Assembly: GCA_016647705.1 (NCBI GenBank)
Contig: CM028330.1
Coordinates: forward strand, 51,200,897-51,264,896
Direction: 5' to 3'
DNA from: Eucommia ulmoides
Lineage: Eukaryota; Streptophyta; Magnoliopsida; Garryales; Eucommiaceae
Length of the DNA stretch: 64,000 bases
The notes under the pieces were generated by a model that was not told the DNA's origin, did no database searches, and was given only the letters and a program-made list of their open reading frames with translations. The position numbers and the translations under genes are program-made. This document shows positions 26,180-38,505 of the stretch, in pieces (positions within the stretch are counted from its first letter, which is position 1; every line of letters starts with the position of its first letter).

Positions 26180-28624
26180 TATAATACCCTGAAAGTTTAT
26201 ATTTGAAAAATATTATTTTATATAAGTTTAATATTTCTGGGATTGTTTTGTAAATTTATGGTATAAATGTTATTTAACAATTTTTGGAATTAAATGTAAA
26301 TTTTAATTTTATTTTAAAAGTTTTGGGACCAATGTGTTATTTAAAATATACTTTTTAGAGTTTTGGGATATAATTAATATTTTTTATTTTATTTTAAGGG
26401 GGGTATTGTGTAAACTAATTAATTAATTAATTAACGATCAAGATTTGTTTCCTTCATGTTGAAGGAAATAAAAATTGACCACAATTATAGGCATTACACG
26501 TATATGTAATAATAATAATAATAATATAAGTTCAGGTTATATGAAGGATATAAAAGATATATAAGTGAAGTCAGAATATATATAAAAAGGATATTAACAT
26601 TTAAGCATATACTACCTATATAAATAAGTGCGGCGATAAATGTTTGAACGAGAATAATGTTTCGGTTTAGATTTTGGTTTTGGATTTCAGGTAGAATTTT
26701 TAAGTTTTTTAATATTTGTATTTAATCTCTCTCTTGATTATGTAATTCATTCGAAAGTTGTCGGTAATTTTTAGTTATTAGTTTTCATGAAATATTTAGG
26801 ATTATTATGTGAAATTTATGTGAAAAACATGTCTATGTATTTTATTTGAGAATTGATTAAATACATGTATTAGAGTAGTTGAAGTTCTACTAAACATTAA
26901 CTCACAACCTCACAGTTTTAATTGTAGGGCCGGTGAGAGTAAAACAACAACAATAATTATATTTCAATTTCTATTTAATCTGTAATAGTCATATTTATTA
27001 TTCGCTGCTGTAAAAATCGACTCGATAAATCAATAATTATAATAAATTTAGATTTTATTTAGTTTTTATTGTATTATTTTTAGTTATTTATATACATGAC
27101 CTCATAGGAAAAATAAATTGGATTTGGAATTACAGCTTGCCATTGGATTCAAAATTTAAAAAGTAGATTAGTATTTACTGTTGCATTATTATAATTCAAA
27201 ATTCGGATTCAAAATTTGAATATGTGAGCTTCAAAATTGGATTTGGAATAATTGGATAAAATGAATTATCCAAATTTAAAATATTTTTATACGAATTATT
27301 GATTATTTGTAGTCGTCGTATTGTAAAATTTATCGGATTTTATAGAATGAAATATTGGTCGTTCGATTTTAGTATTAATTCTCCTTGGGGAGAAATTTAG
27401 TGGCAGTCCTGGGAAAGTATATCATTACAGAGTGGTATCAAAGCTGAATTAATAGTAATATTAATTTATTTATAAATGGTAAAATATTTGGGATAGAATT
27501 CTCTATAGGAGAAACCAAGTGACTGCCTTGAGAAATCGGGCCGTTACAGAGTGGCATCAGAGCAGGTTTACGATAACCCTAAATTTGAATTATAGTACCC
27601 ACGATCGTAATAAGTGAAGTAATACTAAAAAAAATAAAAAATCGTATAGTGTTTATTTTGAAACTAAATTTTTTGATATCTTTGGTAATCATGGGAGATG
27701 TTACTATTTGAGTAAAATCTCATGACACTCATCTATTGATTCCGGTTTAAAATGCTTCATTCGATCCCATTCTTGATAAATATTTGACAGGCTTGAATAG
27801 ACACTTTGATTTATAAAGTCAATTTTTACAACAACGAATAATAAATATGACTATTACATATCAAATAGAAATTCAAATATAATTCTTGTCGCCGTTTTAC
27901 TCTCACCGGCCCTACAATCAAAATTGTGAGGTTATGAGCCAATGCTCAGTAAAACTTCAATCTCCGTACATTTAATCAATTCTCAAATAAAACATATAAA
28001 CATGTTTTTCACATAAATTCTACATAATAATCCTAAATATTTCATAAAAACTAACAACTAAAAATTACCGACAACTTTCACATGAATCACATAATCAAGA
28101 GAGAAATTAAATATAAATATTAAAAGACTTAAAAATTTTACCTAAAATCCGAAGCCGAAATTCATGCCGAAACATTATTCTCGTTCAAAAATTTATGGCC
28201 GCACTTATTTATATATGCAATATATGCTTAAATGTTAATATCCTTTATATGTATATGTTGACTCCACTTATATATCTTTTATATCTTTTATATAACCTTA
28301 ACTTATATTATTATTATTATTATATACACATGTAATGCCTATAATTGCGGTCAATTTTTGTTTGCTTCAACATGAAGAAAATAAATCTTGATAGTTAATT
28401 AATTAATTAATTTACACAATACCTCCTTAAAATAAAAAAATATTAATTATATCTCAAAACTCTTAAAATTATATTTTAAATAACACATTGGTCCCAAAAC
28501 TTTTAAATCAAATTAAAATTTACATTTAATTTCAAAAGTTGTCAAATAACATTTATACCATAAATTTATAAAACAATCTAAAAAATATTAAACTTATATA
28601 AAATAATATTTTCGGGGTATTACA
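26180..28624. mobile_element. Inverted-LTR (foldback) Ty3-like retroelement, 2.4 kb, inserted in gag
   Basis: Flanked by exact 5-bp GATTG (26175-26179, 28625-28629). The left part 26180-27429 is a forward LTR (TATAATACCC... to ...ATCATTACA) followed by PBS TGGTATCAAAGC (27433-27444). A second LTR-end/PBS follows (CCGTTACA to 27548, TGGCATCAGAGC 27552-27563). The right part 27812-28624 is the first about 810 bp of the same LTR in inverse orientation (minus start TGTAATACCCCG). There is no coding sequence. A related LTR is at 44239-46064. Confidence 0.82.
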
Positions 28625-28629
28625 GATTG

Positions 28630-29073
28630 ATTACTGTTTTTGAATCCATCATTTTATAGTCTAAGAGTTTTCCAACTACAAACTTTTTAGTATCGACATC
28701 CTTTATTTTATATTTCTTTTCAAGTCATTGTCATAACTCTTTCGCTGTTTTAATTGAAAAATATACACTATAAAGTGTATTATTCAATCCATTTAAAATA
28801 TAATTTTTGCACAAAAAATTAGTATGTTTCCAAGTTTCCACATCAACTGTGATTTGTGTATCAGCATCCCCAGTCTGCATGGATGCAGCATCCTCTCGTA
28901 GGACTCTAACAAGATTTAATGTTGTTAAATAAAATAACATTTTTTTTACATCTCTTAAAATAAGTTCTGTCAAACTTCTCAGGTTTCTCCTAATGAGATA
29001 TATGAGTAGTCACAATTGTTGTATTCGTTGCTCCAACCACCGGTACATTTGGTGTATTTGCGTTAGTCAACAT
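28630..29073 (-). pseudogene. copia gag, N-terminal half
   Basis: ATG at 29073-29071 starts MLTNANTPNVPVVG. After an in-frame TAG and a frameshift at an A-run the frame reads MLFYLTTLNLVRVLRED, ETWKHTNFLCKNYILNGL and NNTLYSVYFSIKTAKEL, the copia gag N-terminal signature. Continues to the nested element at 28624. Confidence 0.85.
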
Positions 29074-29354
29074 ATCTCAATAATCAGTCCTTTAAATAAA
29101 ATAAAAGATTTTAATATTTTGAATCATCAAAATATAATCAAGCAACAAATATATCAAACATATAACACATAAAATTCAAATTCATATATTTAATAAATAA
29201 TAATAATTTATGCATCGCATATATTTCTAACATGAACTATTTACCATAATAATATGAAAAACACATACATAAAGAAAAAAAAATGTTAACACCACATATA
29301 CCATCTTGACATGTATCAATTAGTAAAAACACCAATATAAAATTTTCTTTAAGT

Positions 29355-30462
29355 TTAATGGAAATAATGGTGAAAATACTAATTTTTTAATAGATATAAT
29401 TAAATATTAATTAAAATTATTTTCAATAAATATTTCTCAATATGTCACAAATATATTTACAATGAAATAATACTAAAAAATAATAAAAAATAAACTTCTA
29501 TAGTGAGATTTGTTGTTGAATGTAACTTACATCAAGTATTACAGAATTTAAAATATTTCACAGCAAATATTCAGAAACTCAATGCATGCAACAATAAATA
29601 TTTCAGATTGTAAAATACATGAAAGTAGTAAATAAATAAAGTTATACTTACAGTCCTTCACAGATGACAATCTTAGAAATTTATGCCGATCGAGACTATC
29701 GTTTAACGATATTTTCTTAAAGCAAATTTCGCCTCCGCTTGGATGTTTACGGTTACTCAGGCGTTTGGTTCTCAAGATACAAAAAATCTTCTGATACTAC
29801 CACTTGAAATCAAAGAATCAAACGAACAAAATAAGTGTTTAACTCTCTCTCAAGAATAAACTTATAATATAAACTCAAAGTGTAAGTGTACAAGATGTCC
29901 TAAGTTTCATGCCTAACTGATAATGCAAACTTCTCTATTTATAAAATAACAAATGAGTAACTCCAACACACGAAAGTCTCACTTTAAAGCCACTAAGAAC
30001 ACTTTAAGGCCACTAAGAATTAATCATATATAACTCCTTATTAAAAATAAGTTACAAATATGAAAATACAAGTTTTGTTTGGTTAGAAAAATTGTTAGAA
30101 TCAATTTAAAGAAAATTTCTAGAAAGAATCCTCCTTACTTGGATCAACCCAAGTCCAAACCCAAACCCACGACCCATGCCCCGACTCGGATCCACAATCC
30201 AAAATGGATTATAAAAGTGGTTTAAATTTTTTTTTCATCAACCAATGTGGAATTACTCATTTTACATATTTCAATCAATTTCATGGGACTACTTTAAAAG
30301 ACAATTTCTCATTCACATCTTAATTATTTTTGACAAATTAATATTTCACGTTAATCTTCTCACTATGAATGACATATTGATATATAAAAATATATCAATC
30401 AATAATTAAATCAAATAAAAATAATTAGACTTAAAATAGTCAAAAATTATTTTTGTCTAACA
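29355..30462 (-). repeat. 5' LTR of the copia element
   Basis: About 1.1 kb, minus start TGTTAGACAAAAATAA at 30462; the other end is near 29355 and slightly degenerate. No clear tRNA-Met PBS follows, so the PBS is mutated or of another type. Confidence 0.8.
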
Positions 30463-31835
30463 GTGGCATCTTAATTTATGTGATATATGTGTTTTTTTTT
30501 TTCTTTTAGGATGTTTATTATTGAATTGAAAACCTATAATGCAAAAAAGAATTGAAACGAGTTGAAAATTAGGCTTAAATTGAAAATCAACTAAAATCGG
30601 TTGACCGATCCTACCAGTAGCCTAATATGAAAAACAAACAACCTTAACCAATCATCTGAACCCAAGTTTCGGTCAACCAATTCCTATAACTTTGTGGGAA
30701 ATGATCAATTGGTCAATCGATAGTTACAGACCAGTCAATCGAGTACACCAGTAGGTCTAAAACTGATATGTTCAAAATAATTGGTCAACCGATCCTTACA
30801 ACCAATCAACCGATTACGCCAGTAGGTTGCCCAAAACACCAAATCATGAATATCGGTCAATCGATACCTGCAATCAATCAATCGATTTACAGGACTCGAT
30901 TTGATACATTGAGCAAAAAATCGAATTTGAGCTTGAATTGAACATTATATTGATTCGGAAATGAATTTGAATTAAACATTTTATCTTTGGTTGGAATCAA
31001 TTAATTTAGATTATGAAAATTGTCTTAGCTTTGTGTTTGCAAAAGAATCATACCATATTACTTGTGTTTTATTGAGTTATTTGATTCTTTCATATATCAC
31101 ATGATCTTTACATCTATCTTTATGTTATTACTTGTGTACGTGATTAATTGACATATTGTTATACGTATACTTCTACAAACATAAGTGGAGTCAATATAGG
31201 ATGTATTGAGATTGTAGGTGGTTGATAGAAGCTCCAAGGGTTAGGCTCGTATGAATCTAACAAATATAAAATTTCATACTGTGAGGGCATGAATTGTAAC
31301 TTTGACCAGGGTGTTGGTATAAGCGAGAGAATTGTAGCTAGGCATAAATGTAGCTTGTGTAGTGAAAGGTAACAAGATATAAATGAGTTTGTAATGTGAG
31401 AGAATTGTAGCAAGGTATAAACGTACATTACCTTGTGAGAAAGTAGCAAGCCATTAATGTAGTTTGCTTTGTAAGAGTTGTAGTAGAACATACACAAACT
31501 TGTTCTATGAGGGTATAATAGTTTGGTCTTCACCAGCTAAGAAGATTCGAATTATTAGTGGATAAGAAATCCTTGAAAAAGCTTGGGGAGTAGACGTAGG
31601 TAAGGAGGTGTCTTACCGAACTATTGTAAATCGTTGTGTCTCTTGTCTCTTACTCTATCTCCTGTGTGTGTGCCTATTTTTACTTGTATTTATATTCCGC
31701 TACACTTATTTGGCATGGTTACATTGAATATTTGTTAAGTATCAAGTAGAGAAACAAAATAAAAGAGATTAAAAATTAATTAAAGTTATTTGCAATACTC
31801 AATTCACCATTCTCTTGGATATACTTGGACCAACA
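30463..31835 (-). repeat. Long LTR copy, inverted orientation (proximal part)
   Basis: Minus start TGTTGGTCCAAGTATATCC at 31835. It aligns in reverse with 32559-33245 and 34860-35460. It contains clusters of 'cggtcaaccgatt' words (30590-30900). It is truncated at 30463 by the copia insertion and resumes at 21922. Confidence 0.75.
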
Positions 31836-32290
31836 ATTTCATATTGCATTGTTCTTTCATAGGAACCCTCCAAAGGTTGGAATACTTAGATCCTTATTAC
31901 CTTTCCTAAACGGCTTAGTAATTCCGGTGATCTTTATATCTAACCCATTGGGTGTCCTCTCAAAATGGCTTATTCTAGATATTTATTGACCCCAGTCATG
32001 GGCCGGGGTACATTTCATACCTTTTCTTTTCATCCATACCCCAACCACATGCCAAAGCACATTATATAGTAGTTGGTCCATCTTTGAGATATGTGCTAAT
32101 CCAAAGCTTCCCCAGACATAGATTGGGGCAGCCTTATCATACCATCATTCATCCCTTTAAAATCATAAGCTATCATTTATTCCTCTAAACGAACCTTGTT
32201 TGTTATGAGCTATGAATCATCCCTCTAAATGAACTTTGTTCACCATAAGTAATCTTAGATCCCCTTAAAATGAACTATGTTTGTGATGAG
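31836..32290. other. Spacer between inverted LTR copies, unrecognised repeat
   Basis: Moderate-complexity DNA with phrases such as 'gggccggggtacatttcata' and 'cctctaaacgaacctt' repeated with variation. Looks like part of a retroelement LTR or minisatellite host. No gene. Confidence 0.4.
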
Positions 32291-32558
32291 TTCTTTTTAA
32301 TCCTCCCACTGAAAGATAGTTGTGTGTTCTTTAAATCCTCCAGCTGGGAAGTAGTCATGAATCTTTTCGATCCTCCCGATAGGAAGTAGTCATGAACTCT
32401 TTTAATCCTCATGCTGGGAGATAGTCGTAAGTACTTTCAATCTTCCTGATAGGAGGTAGTCATGTTGTCCTTTCAATCCTCTTGCTAGGAGTTAATCATG
32501 AGTTCTTTCAATCATCCCACTGGGAAGTAGTCATAAGTCCTTTCAATCCACCCGCTGG
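32290..32558. repeat. Minisatellite, about seven units of about 37 bp
   Basis: Unit is approximately 'cctcccgctgggaagtagtc' plus 'atgagtcctttcaat'. It continues on the far side of the LTR 32559-35835 (35836-35915) and after the third LTR copy (41165-41245), so the LTR inserted into the array. Confidence 0.8.
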
Positions 32559-35500
32559 TGTTGGCCTGAGTATACCCAATAAAGGGGTGAATTGGGTATT
32601 GCAAATAAATCTAACCGATTTGTAGTCTCTTTTTATTTTCTATTTTTACTTAACACTTAACAATTATTCAATATAGTCAAAATACAAGCACATACAAATA
32701 GAGTAATAGAGAAGAGACACATCGATTCATAGTAGTTTAGTAAGTCCCTTCCTTACCTACATTTACTCCCCTAAGCTCTTTTGAGGATTTCTAATCCACT
32801 ATAATTCAGATTTTCTTACCTGATGATGACCAAACCATTACACTTTCATAGAATAAGGTCATGTTTATGTTCTTCTATAACTCTCACAAGGCAAGCAACG
32901 TTTATGCCTTGCTACTCTCTTACAAGGTAAGGTATATTTAAACCTTACAATAAATCTCTCACAAAACAAACTACGTTTATGTCTTGCTACACTCTCAATA
33001 GACAAGTTATGTTTACGCCTAGCTACAACTCTCTCGCTTAGACCAAAACACCGGTATAAGTTACGATTTACACCCTCATAGTATAAAGTTTTTATCTTTT
33101 TATACTGTAACGAGTCTAACCTTTAAAACTTCTATAAATCACCTACAATCTCAATATTCCTCTTATTGACTCTTGTTAGGTTATAATAAAAGTGCTTGTA
33201 CAATAATATAACAATGAAAGACGTAACACAAATAATCAAGTAAAGATGGACGTATATAATGAAGGATCATGTCATATATAAAAGAATCAGTCATATATAA
33301 AAGAATCAATTATCTCAATGAACCACACGTATTATAGAAAGATTATTTCTCAAGTATTAGCTATAACAATTTTCAGTACAAAATAAATCTCTAAGATGGA
33401 TTAATGAAAACGTCCAATTAGCTCACCTCTTATTGAAATGGTACGTTGGAAATTTAAGATCTCAATGAGTAACTTAATCTCGCTAGAGGTGAAAGTTATT
33501 CCCATGTTCAATATTATTGATTCTAACGAATTTCGTGATTAGGTTGAAAACCATTTTAGATTGATCTTGGAAAGCTCTTACAGGTTTTACAAAATATTTG
33601 AATTTCAAAAGTGATAAATATAATTTCTTAGAAAGCACAAGTATGATAATCCAATTTGTTTTACCATGATTTTAAGCAAAATTATCTCGAAGCAAGATTA
33701 TACAAGTTAACACAATTCCAATTATATATGCAAGTTGTACACCCAAGAGCAAATAATAGCGAAAACATATAATATGACTTAGAACGAACTCACCGGTGTG
33801 ATCAGATATTTAAACAATATAAGATTACCATTACGAAGTTGTTCTTTAGCTGAATTCCTTAATGAAAATCACCAATTGAAAGAATAATTTCTCCCATAAA
33901 CACTCACTTAGGTAAATCTCACATAATCTCACTCTTTTTACAATGTAGTGTTAATTGCAACAGCATATCACTGGATTACACTCAAGTAGTGTTGTTCACA
34001 CAAGAATGAATCTCTAAGAATGTACAAAGTGTTAAAAAAATAGAGGAATTTCGTGTATTATTCTCTTATGTTTTCTTCTGTAAAATAAAGTGGTATGGTT
34101 TTTCTAATATAGTACATCAATCTGAGCCAATTGGTATGAATATGTTGTAGTTTAATGTAGTTAACATTAGGCATAATCAATTAGATGATATACGAGTATT
34201 ACAATGTTCCAATTGAGCTTAATATGAGAATATAACAATTGTGAGACAAGTAGCAATGATAAAGGCTACAATTTAGGGCAAAAATAAAATAAAATAGAAA
34301 CTCTTAGGTTGCGTTTGGGTAAGGGATTAGTAAATGAAGGGATTTCAAAATCCTAAATTTTGAAATCTCATAATTTACAAATCCCTTATTTGGATAACTA
34401 TTTTAGGCGAATAATTTAATCGTGTAATTTTATAATTTCCTTATTTGGGTAACCACCATCACCACTGTGGGGGTCGGCGATGGGGTAGTCGACGGCGGCG
34501 GGTGGTGGAGGTCGGCGACGGCAGCAAGCGCTGAAAGATGCCGGTGGTTAGGACAGTGGTTAACGACGGCAGTGGTCGATGGTGGTCGACAGACGGAGGT
34601 GGTCGACAGTGGTCGGCGACGGGTGACGATGGTCGGCGGTCGGATCTTAAATCCCTCCTTAGAGGGATTTGTAAATTACACCGAGTTTGAAAATATTTCT
34701 AAGTCTTTCATTCACCACTATTTTTTAATTGAAAGTATTTTACATATCCTTTCTCATAAATACCCGAATAAGGTATTTGTCAAAAAGAGATTCTGAAATC
34801 CCTTACTCAAATCAAATCTCTTCCCAAATCCCTTACCCAAACAGAACCTTAGATATGAGATTTGGCCCATTAGAATGTCTCATAATTCGAATTGATTGAT
34901 AAAAAATAAATATAAAATGTTTCAAATTCTAGACATGTTTGAATCAATTTAGTATTCAATTCAAGCTCATTTTTTTATTTTTCGCTCATTGTATCAAATC
35001 AGTCCTGTAAATCGATTCACTGATAAAAGGAATCGATTGACTGATATTCATACTCAAGTGTTCTGGAAAACCTACTGGTGTAATCACGGCTCTAAGGGTC
35101 GGTCGGCCGATTGTTTAGAACATTTTTATTTTGAACCTATGGGTATAATGAGTTAATTGGTAGGTGCTCATCGATTGATTGATTGATCAATTCTCTCAAG
35201 GATCTAGCCTACTAGTGTAATCGGTTGATCGATTCATGGGTTTCGGTCTATTGGTTAAGGTTTTCAATTTTTCTCAGTAGGCTACTGTTGTGATCAATTA
35301 AACATTTTTTCTATTCGATCGACCGGTTCTAACTCATTTTCAATTTTGAACCTAATCTAATCTTTAACTCATTCCAATTCCTTTTTCCATTTTCTATTAT
35401 TAACTTAATAATACACATTCTAAAATAAATAAAACACATTGATATCACACAATTTAAGATGCCACATAAGTATGAAAGTGAAATGTGTTTATGTGTCCTA

Positions 35501-35835
35501 GAAGACTCACTGTGTAATAAGACTTGTAGCTAGGGATAGACTGTTAACTTATCTTCTATATAGAACATTGTTTATTTTATCTCTTCCACGCCTTTAGGTC
35601 TTCATCTTAAAACTTCAACATCTTTCCTTGATTTGTCTTTCTTAACTTCATCTTCATTTGATCCATCTTGGGATTCTTCCCTTGAGAAACTTCATGGATC
35701 ATCCTCTTTATCATTCCTTGTGGTGTCCCCGTTATAGCTTGTATTTGTCTAAATACTCAACAACCACATCAAATACTAAAACTACAAATATATTGTCAAA
35801 ATCCTCTTTACGGATTCACACCCTTGGGGTCAACA
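32559..35835 (+). repeat. Long LTR copy (about 2.7 kb without its MITE)
   Basis: Starts TGTTGGCCTGAGTATACCC and ends GGGGTCAACA. Flanks GCTGG and ATTGG are consistent with a weak 5-bp TSD within the minisatellite. It contains repeated 'cggttgatcgatt' words (34990-35330). No PBS or internal domain follows, so it is a solo LTR of an unidentified element. Confidence 0.65.
34307..34848. mobile_element. PIF/Harbinger-like MITE (542 bp) with GC-rich core
   Basis: TIRs GGTTGCGTTTGGGTAAGG and (inverted) GGTTCTGTTTGGGTAAGG, with 3-bp TTA on both sides. Copy 2 of the segmental duplication lacks it. The core 34465-34650 is GC-rich with repeated 'ggtcggcgacgg/ggtggtcgacag' words, unlike the flanks. Confidence 0.85.
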
Positions 35836-35972
35836 ATTGGGAAGTAGTTATGTTAATCCTCTCGTTGGGAGGTAGTCATGAGTCTTTTCAATCATCTCGA
35901 TGGGAGGTAGTCACAAAAGGGAAAGACTGGTCGAGAGTTATCCGACCAAAGCCCCAATGTGTGAGGAGATAT

Positions 35973-36106
35973 TGTTGGATTTATCCTACATCGGATGTGA
36001 AAGAAGTTGGTAGTCAGGTTGTAAGTGTGAGGAAAAGTCTCATCTCATGAGTTAAGTTATGGAATTAAGAGATGTCCAAGACCACCTTACACTAATATCA
36101 GAGCCC
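35973..36106 (+). mobile_element. TRIM-like LTR with PBS (second TRIM family), copy 1
   Basis: LTR TGTTGGATTTATCCTACATC to CACCTTACA (35973-36091), then a decayed PBS CTAATATCAGAGCCC. Internal-like sequence with 'gtcgagagttatccgaccaa' precedes it and recurs after it, so the outer LTRs are missing. The same structure in copy 2 is at 41301-41407. Confidence 0.65.
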
Positions 36107-37335
36107 AAGTTACAACAACTATATCCCAATAGCAACAAATGAAGAGATTGATCAAGAGTTAGTCGATCAAATGCTTGATGTGTGAGGTTCAGAAATGGTT
36201 GAGGCCTCTCTCAACCCAAAAGATAACAAAATTATAAAATTTTCTTTCAATTACACTTCTAACTCATAAATTAATATAAAATTATAACACACTCATTTGA
36301 TAAAGTTATAAAATATCTAAATTAAATTATTATTGCTAAAAAAAATCCGGGTACTATATATGTATTATCATTTGGTTGTTTGATTTTTATTACGTCTGAA
36401 TTTTGTGTTTTATGATTTAGTTATTTTCGAGATGTTATTGTAACATTTGTGATTTGATTTTGTTTGGAATTTAAATTTTATATTTTAGTTATATTTTTGT
36501 TTACAATTTAAAAAATTTGCACTGCTATTAAGTAATAATTAGAATATGGAAACTATGTATACTTTCATACATCTATATCTATCTATCTATATATATACTC
36601 AATTGGTTGCGGTTTTGCGCTAGTTTGATTTTTTTTTTTTTTTTTTTTGTAAAAGTAAATAGTTCGGTTTAAAAATCAACGATTTAATTTTGAGTTTGGT
36701 ATTAATATTTTTATTTTTTTTGTGACAGATTTGATTTTGCTTTCTACTAAAATCGATCCATTGCATGCAATACCTATCGAACAACAAATTATATGAAGTA
36801 AAAGGGATAAAATTTTAGGACATATAGAACGAAGGCAGTGCAATTGCTCAAAACACACTGAAATGTCCAACTACTAAAATTTTAAATTTCTCTCCTCATC
36901 CTTCAACCTTAACGTTATCCCAAAGTTCACATTGATAATCAACTATTTATAATCATTTTGAACTGGCGCAAAAGGAAAATAATTCATATATTAATATTAT
37001 TTTTCCCTTTTTTTGATGCTTTTAACAATAATATATAAAATAATCCCACTTCTAGCAAGCTAAAACCTGCAAGAACCAAAGACTTAAGATCACGTTAGAA
37101 CTTCTGACGTGAGAATAAATTAATATACTCTAGAAAGATCAACAAAAAAAAGGCTTCTAAGCGAAGCCACCAATGGAACAGGTCGGTCATTGGTGTCTTG
37201 TTGGGACGAAGATCGGAGATTTTTGGCTACAACGAACATAAAATTTCTAAAACCCACTTCGTAATTTTTGAATATGTTGTGCGTTTAATGTGAAGATTCT
37301 TGAGTAGAAATTATGCCTTTCGTTTGTGATGTTGA

Positions 37336-37689
37336 TGTAAACTTATGGGGAAGCATTAAAACGGAAGCGTATGTTTCCAATTCGGAAGACTCTTTTACAA
37401 TCCGTTCTTTTCTTGTCAGCAAAAAAAATACTATTAGAGTATTTTCTAAAAATATCAACATATTTACTAACCAAGACCACTTAAATTTTCTGTAATTTGT
37501 TGGGATTAAAAACCTTAGAACTATCATTGTCTATTTATAGAGAAAATTTCAAAGAGTGTGTCCATTCCAGTGAGTGTCTACTGAATAGTTGTAATTCTTG
37601 AGATCAAGAAGTGCATCTATTTACATAGTGACTATCTATGAAACTTGGAGTCCATGTGAATACTCGACGACCCGCTCCATAATCTAACT
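37336..37689 (-). repeat. Solo LTR, 'TGTTGGATTATGGAG' family, in copy 1 only
   Basis: Reverse-complement relative of 5246-5616, about 354 bp. Flanks GTTGA and ATTAA correspond to one GTTAA at the empty site in copy 2 (about 42617-42621, 'gagatgttaaagatacaag'). Confidence 0.82.
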
Positions 37690-37849
37690 ATTAAAGATAC
37701 AAGTAATTTGGAGAGAAGCATGGGTTTTGTAATTGTATTAGTTTACAATTAAGTTAACTTTATTGTTTTAATTTTATAATACTTCGACTACGATTGTGAG
37801 CCAATCTCAAACGTCGTTATAGTTCGAAGTTCAATCATCAAATAAATAA

Positions 37850-38344
37850 GGGTTAATTACTTTTTATTACCTTATACTATAGACTTATTTTATTTTAACC
37901 CCTCTATTTTAAAAAGTTACACATCACCTCTTCTACAATGGACTAACAGGAGAAACTCATAATTTATTAAAAAAACATATAAAATTACTTAATTCCAATT
38001 TATTTTTTAATTTAAATTAATATTTATTAGTAACAAAAAAAGAAAAATTAATATTTTCTCTCTCTCTACCTCTTTTTCTCTCCTTTGTAATTTCTTTTTC
38101 TTTTTTATTAAAGAAAATTAAATTAAAATAAAATATAATATTGTCCATTTTTTGTAAAATTTAAATGAATGAAAGCCATGTTTAATTTTACAATTTTTTA
38201 GGACATGTTGTTAGGTTAAAAAAAATTACTTTTCTAATTCACTATAAATAAATAAAAGGATAAAGTGTACGTTTTTAAAGTAGGGGACAAAATGAAAAAA
38301 TAAAAAATAAAATAAAATACAATGGGTTAAAAGATAATTAACCC
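37850..38344. mobile_element. Mutator-like MITE, copy 1 of the duplication
   Basis: Ends GGGTTAATTACTTTTTA and TAAAAGATAATTAACCC form a TIR. The paralogous copy 42688-43159 preserves a 9-bp duplication AAGAAATGA/AAGAAATAA. Confidence 0.7.
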
Positions 38345-38360
38345 AAGAAATTATTTCTCA

Positions 38361-38505
38361 ATTTTTATTTTTTTTACGGTAAGGTGTGTCAGGTCACCTT
38401 ATGCGCGCATCGAGTAAATCACCTCTTAAGGAAATCTTAAGAGCACATTGTCCTACATCGGTTTGGTAATTCAAAATTAATTCCTAAAGTGCTTCCAAAA
38501 AAGTC
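38361..38505 (-). mobile_element. SINE copy (same family as 16029-16187)
   Basis: Minus-strand A-tail (plus T-run 38361-38375). Shares the 'ggtaaggtgtgtc..ggtca' and 'aaattaattcctaaagtgct' blocks with the intron SINE. Paralogous to 43190-43327. Confidence 0.65.

Larger units (their letters stand above)
21923..30462 (-). mobile_element. Ty1/copia retrotransposon, complete but defective, with two nested insertions
   Basis: Bounded by related LTRs (21923-23746 and about 29355-30462) and by GTGAC/GTGGC (4/5 TSD). Minus-strand order: 5' LTR on the right, gag N-half (28630-29073), nested element (26180-28624), gag C-half with zinc knuckle (25681-26174), RNase H relic (24377-24502), PPT GTGGGGGATT, 3' LTR. 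Without the nested elements it would be about 5.4 kb. Most of pol is deleted or unrecognisable. The pre-insertion sequence is seen at 35455-35470 and 40775-40790, which read through the junction (GATGCC[A/G]C). That confirms both ends. Confidence 0.88.

Noticed and set aside
32290..32558. CRISPR-like array
   Set aside because: The units are head-to-tail minisatellite repeats without constant spacers, in plant nuclear DNA.
34467..34796. 109-codon Gly/Val-rich frame
   Set aside because: Lies wholly inside a MITE and is produced by its GC-rich repeat.
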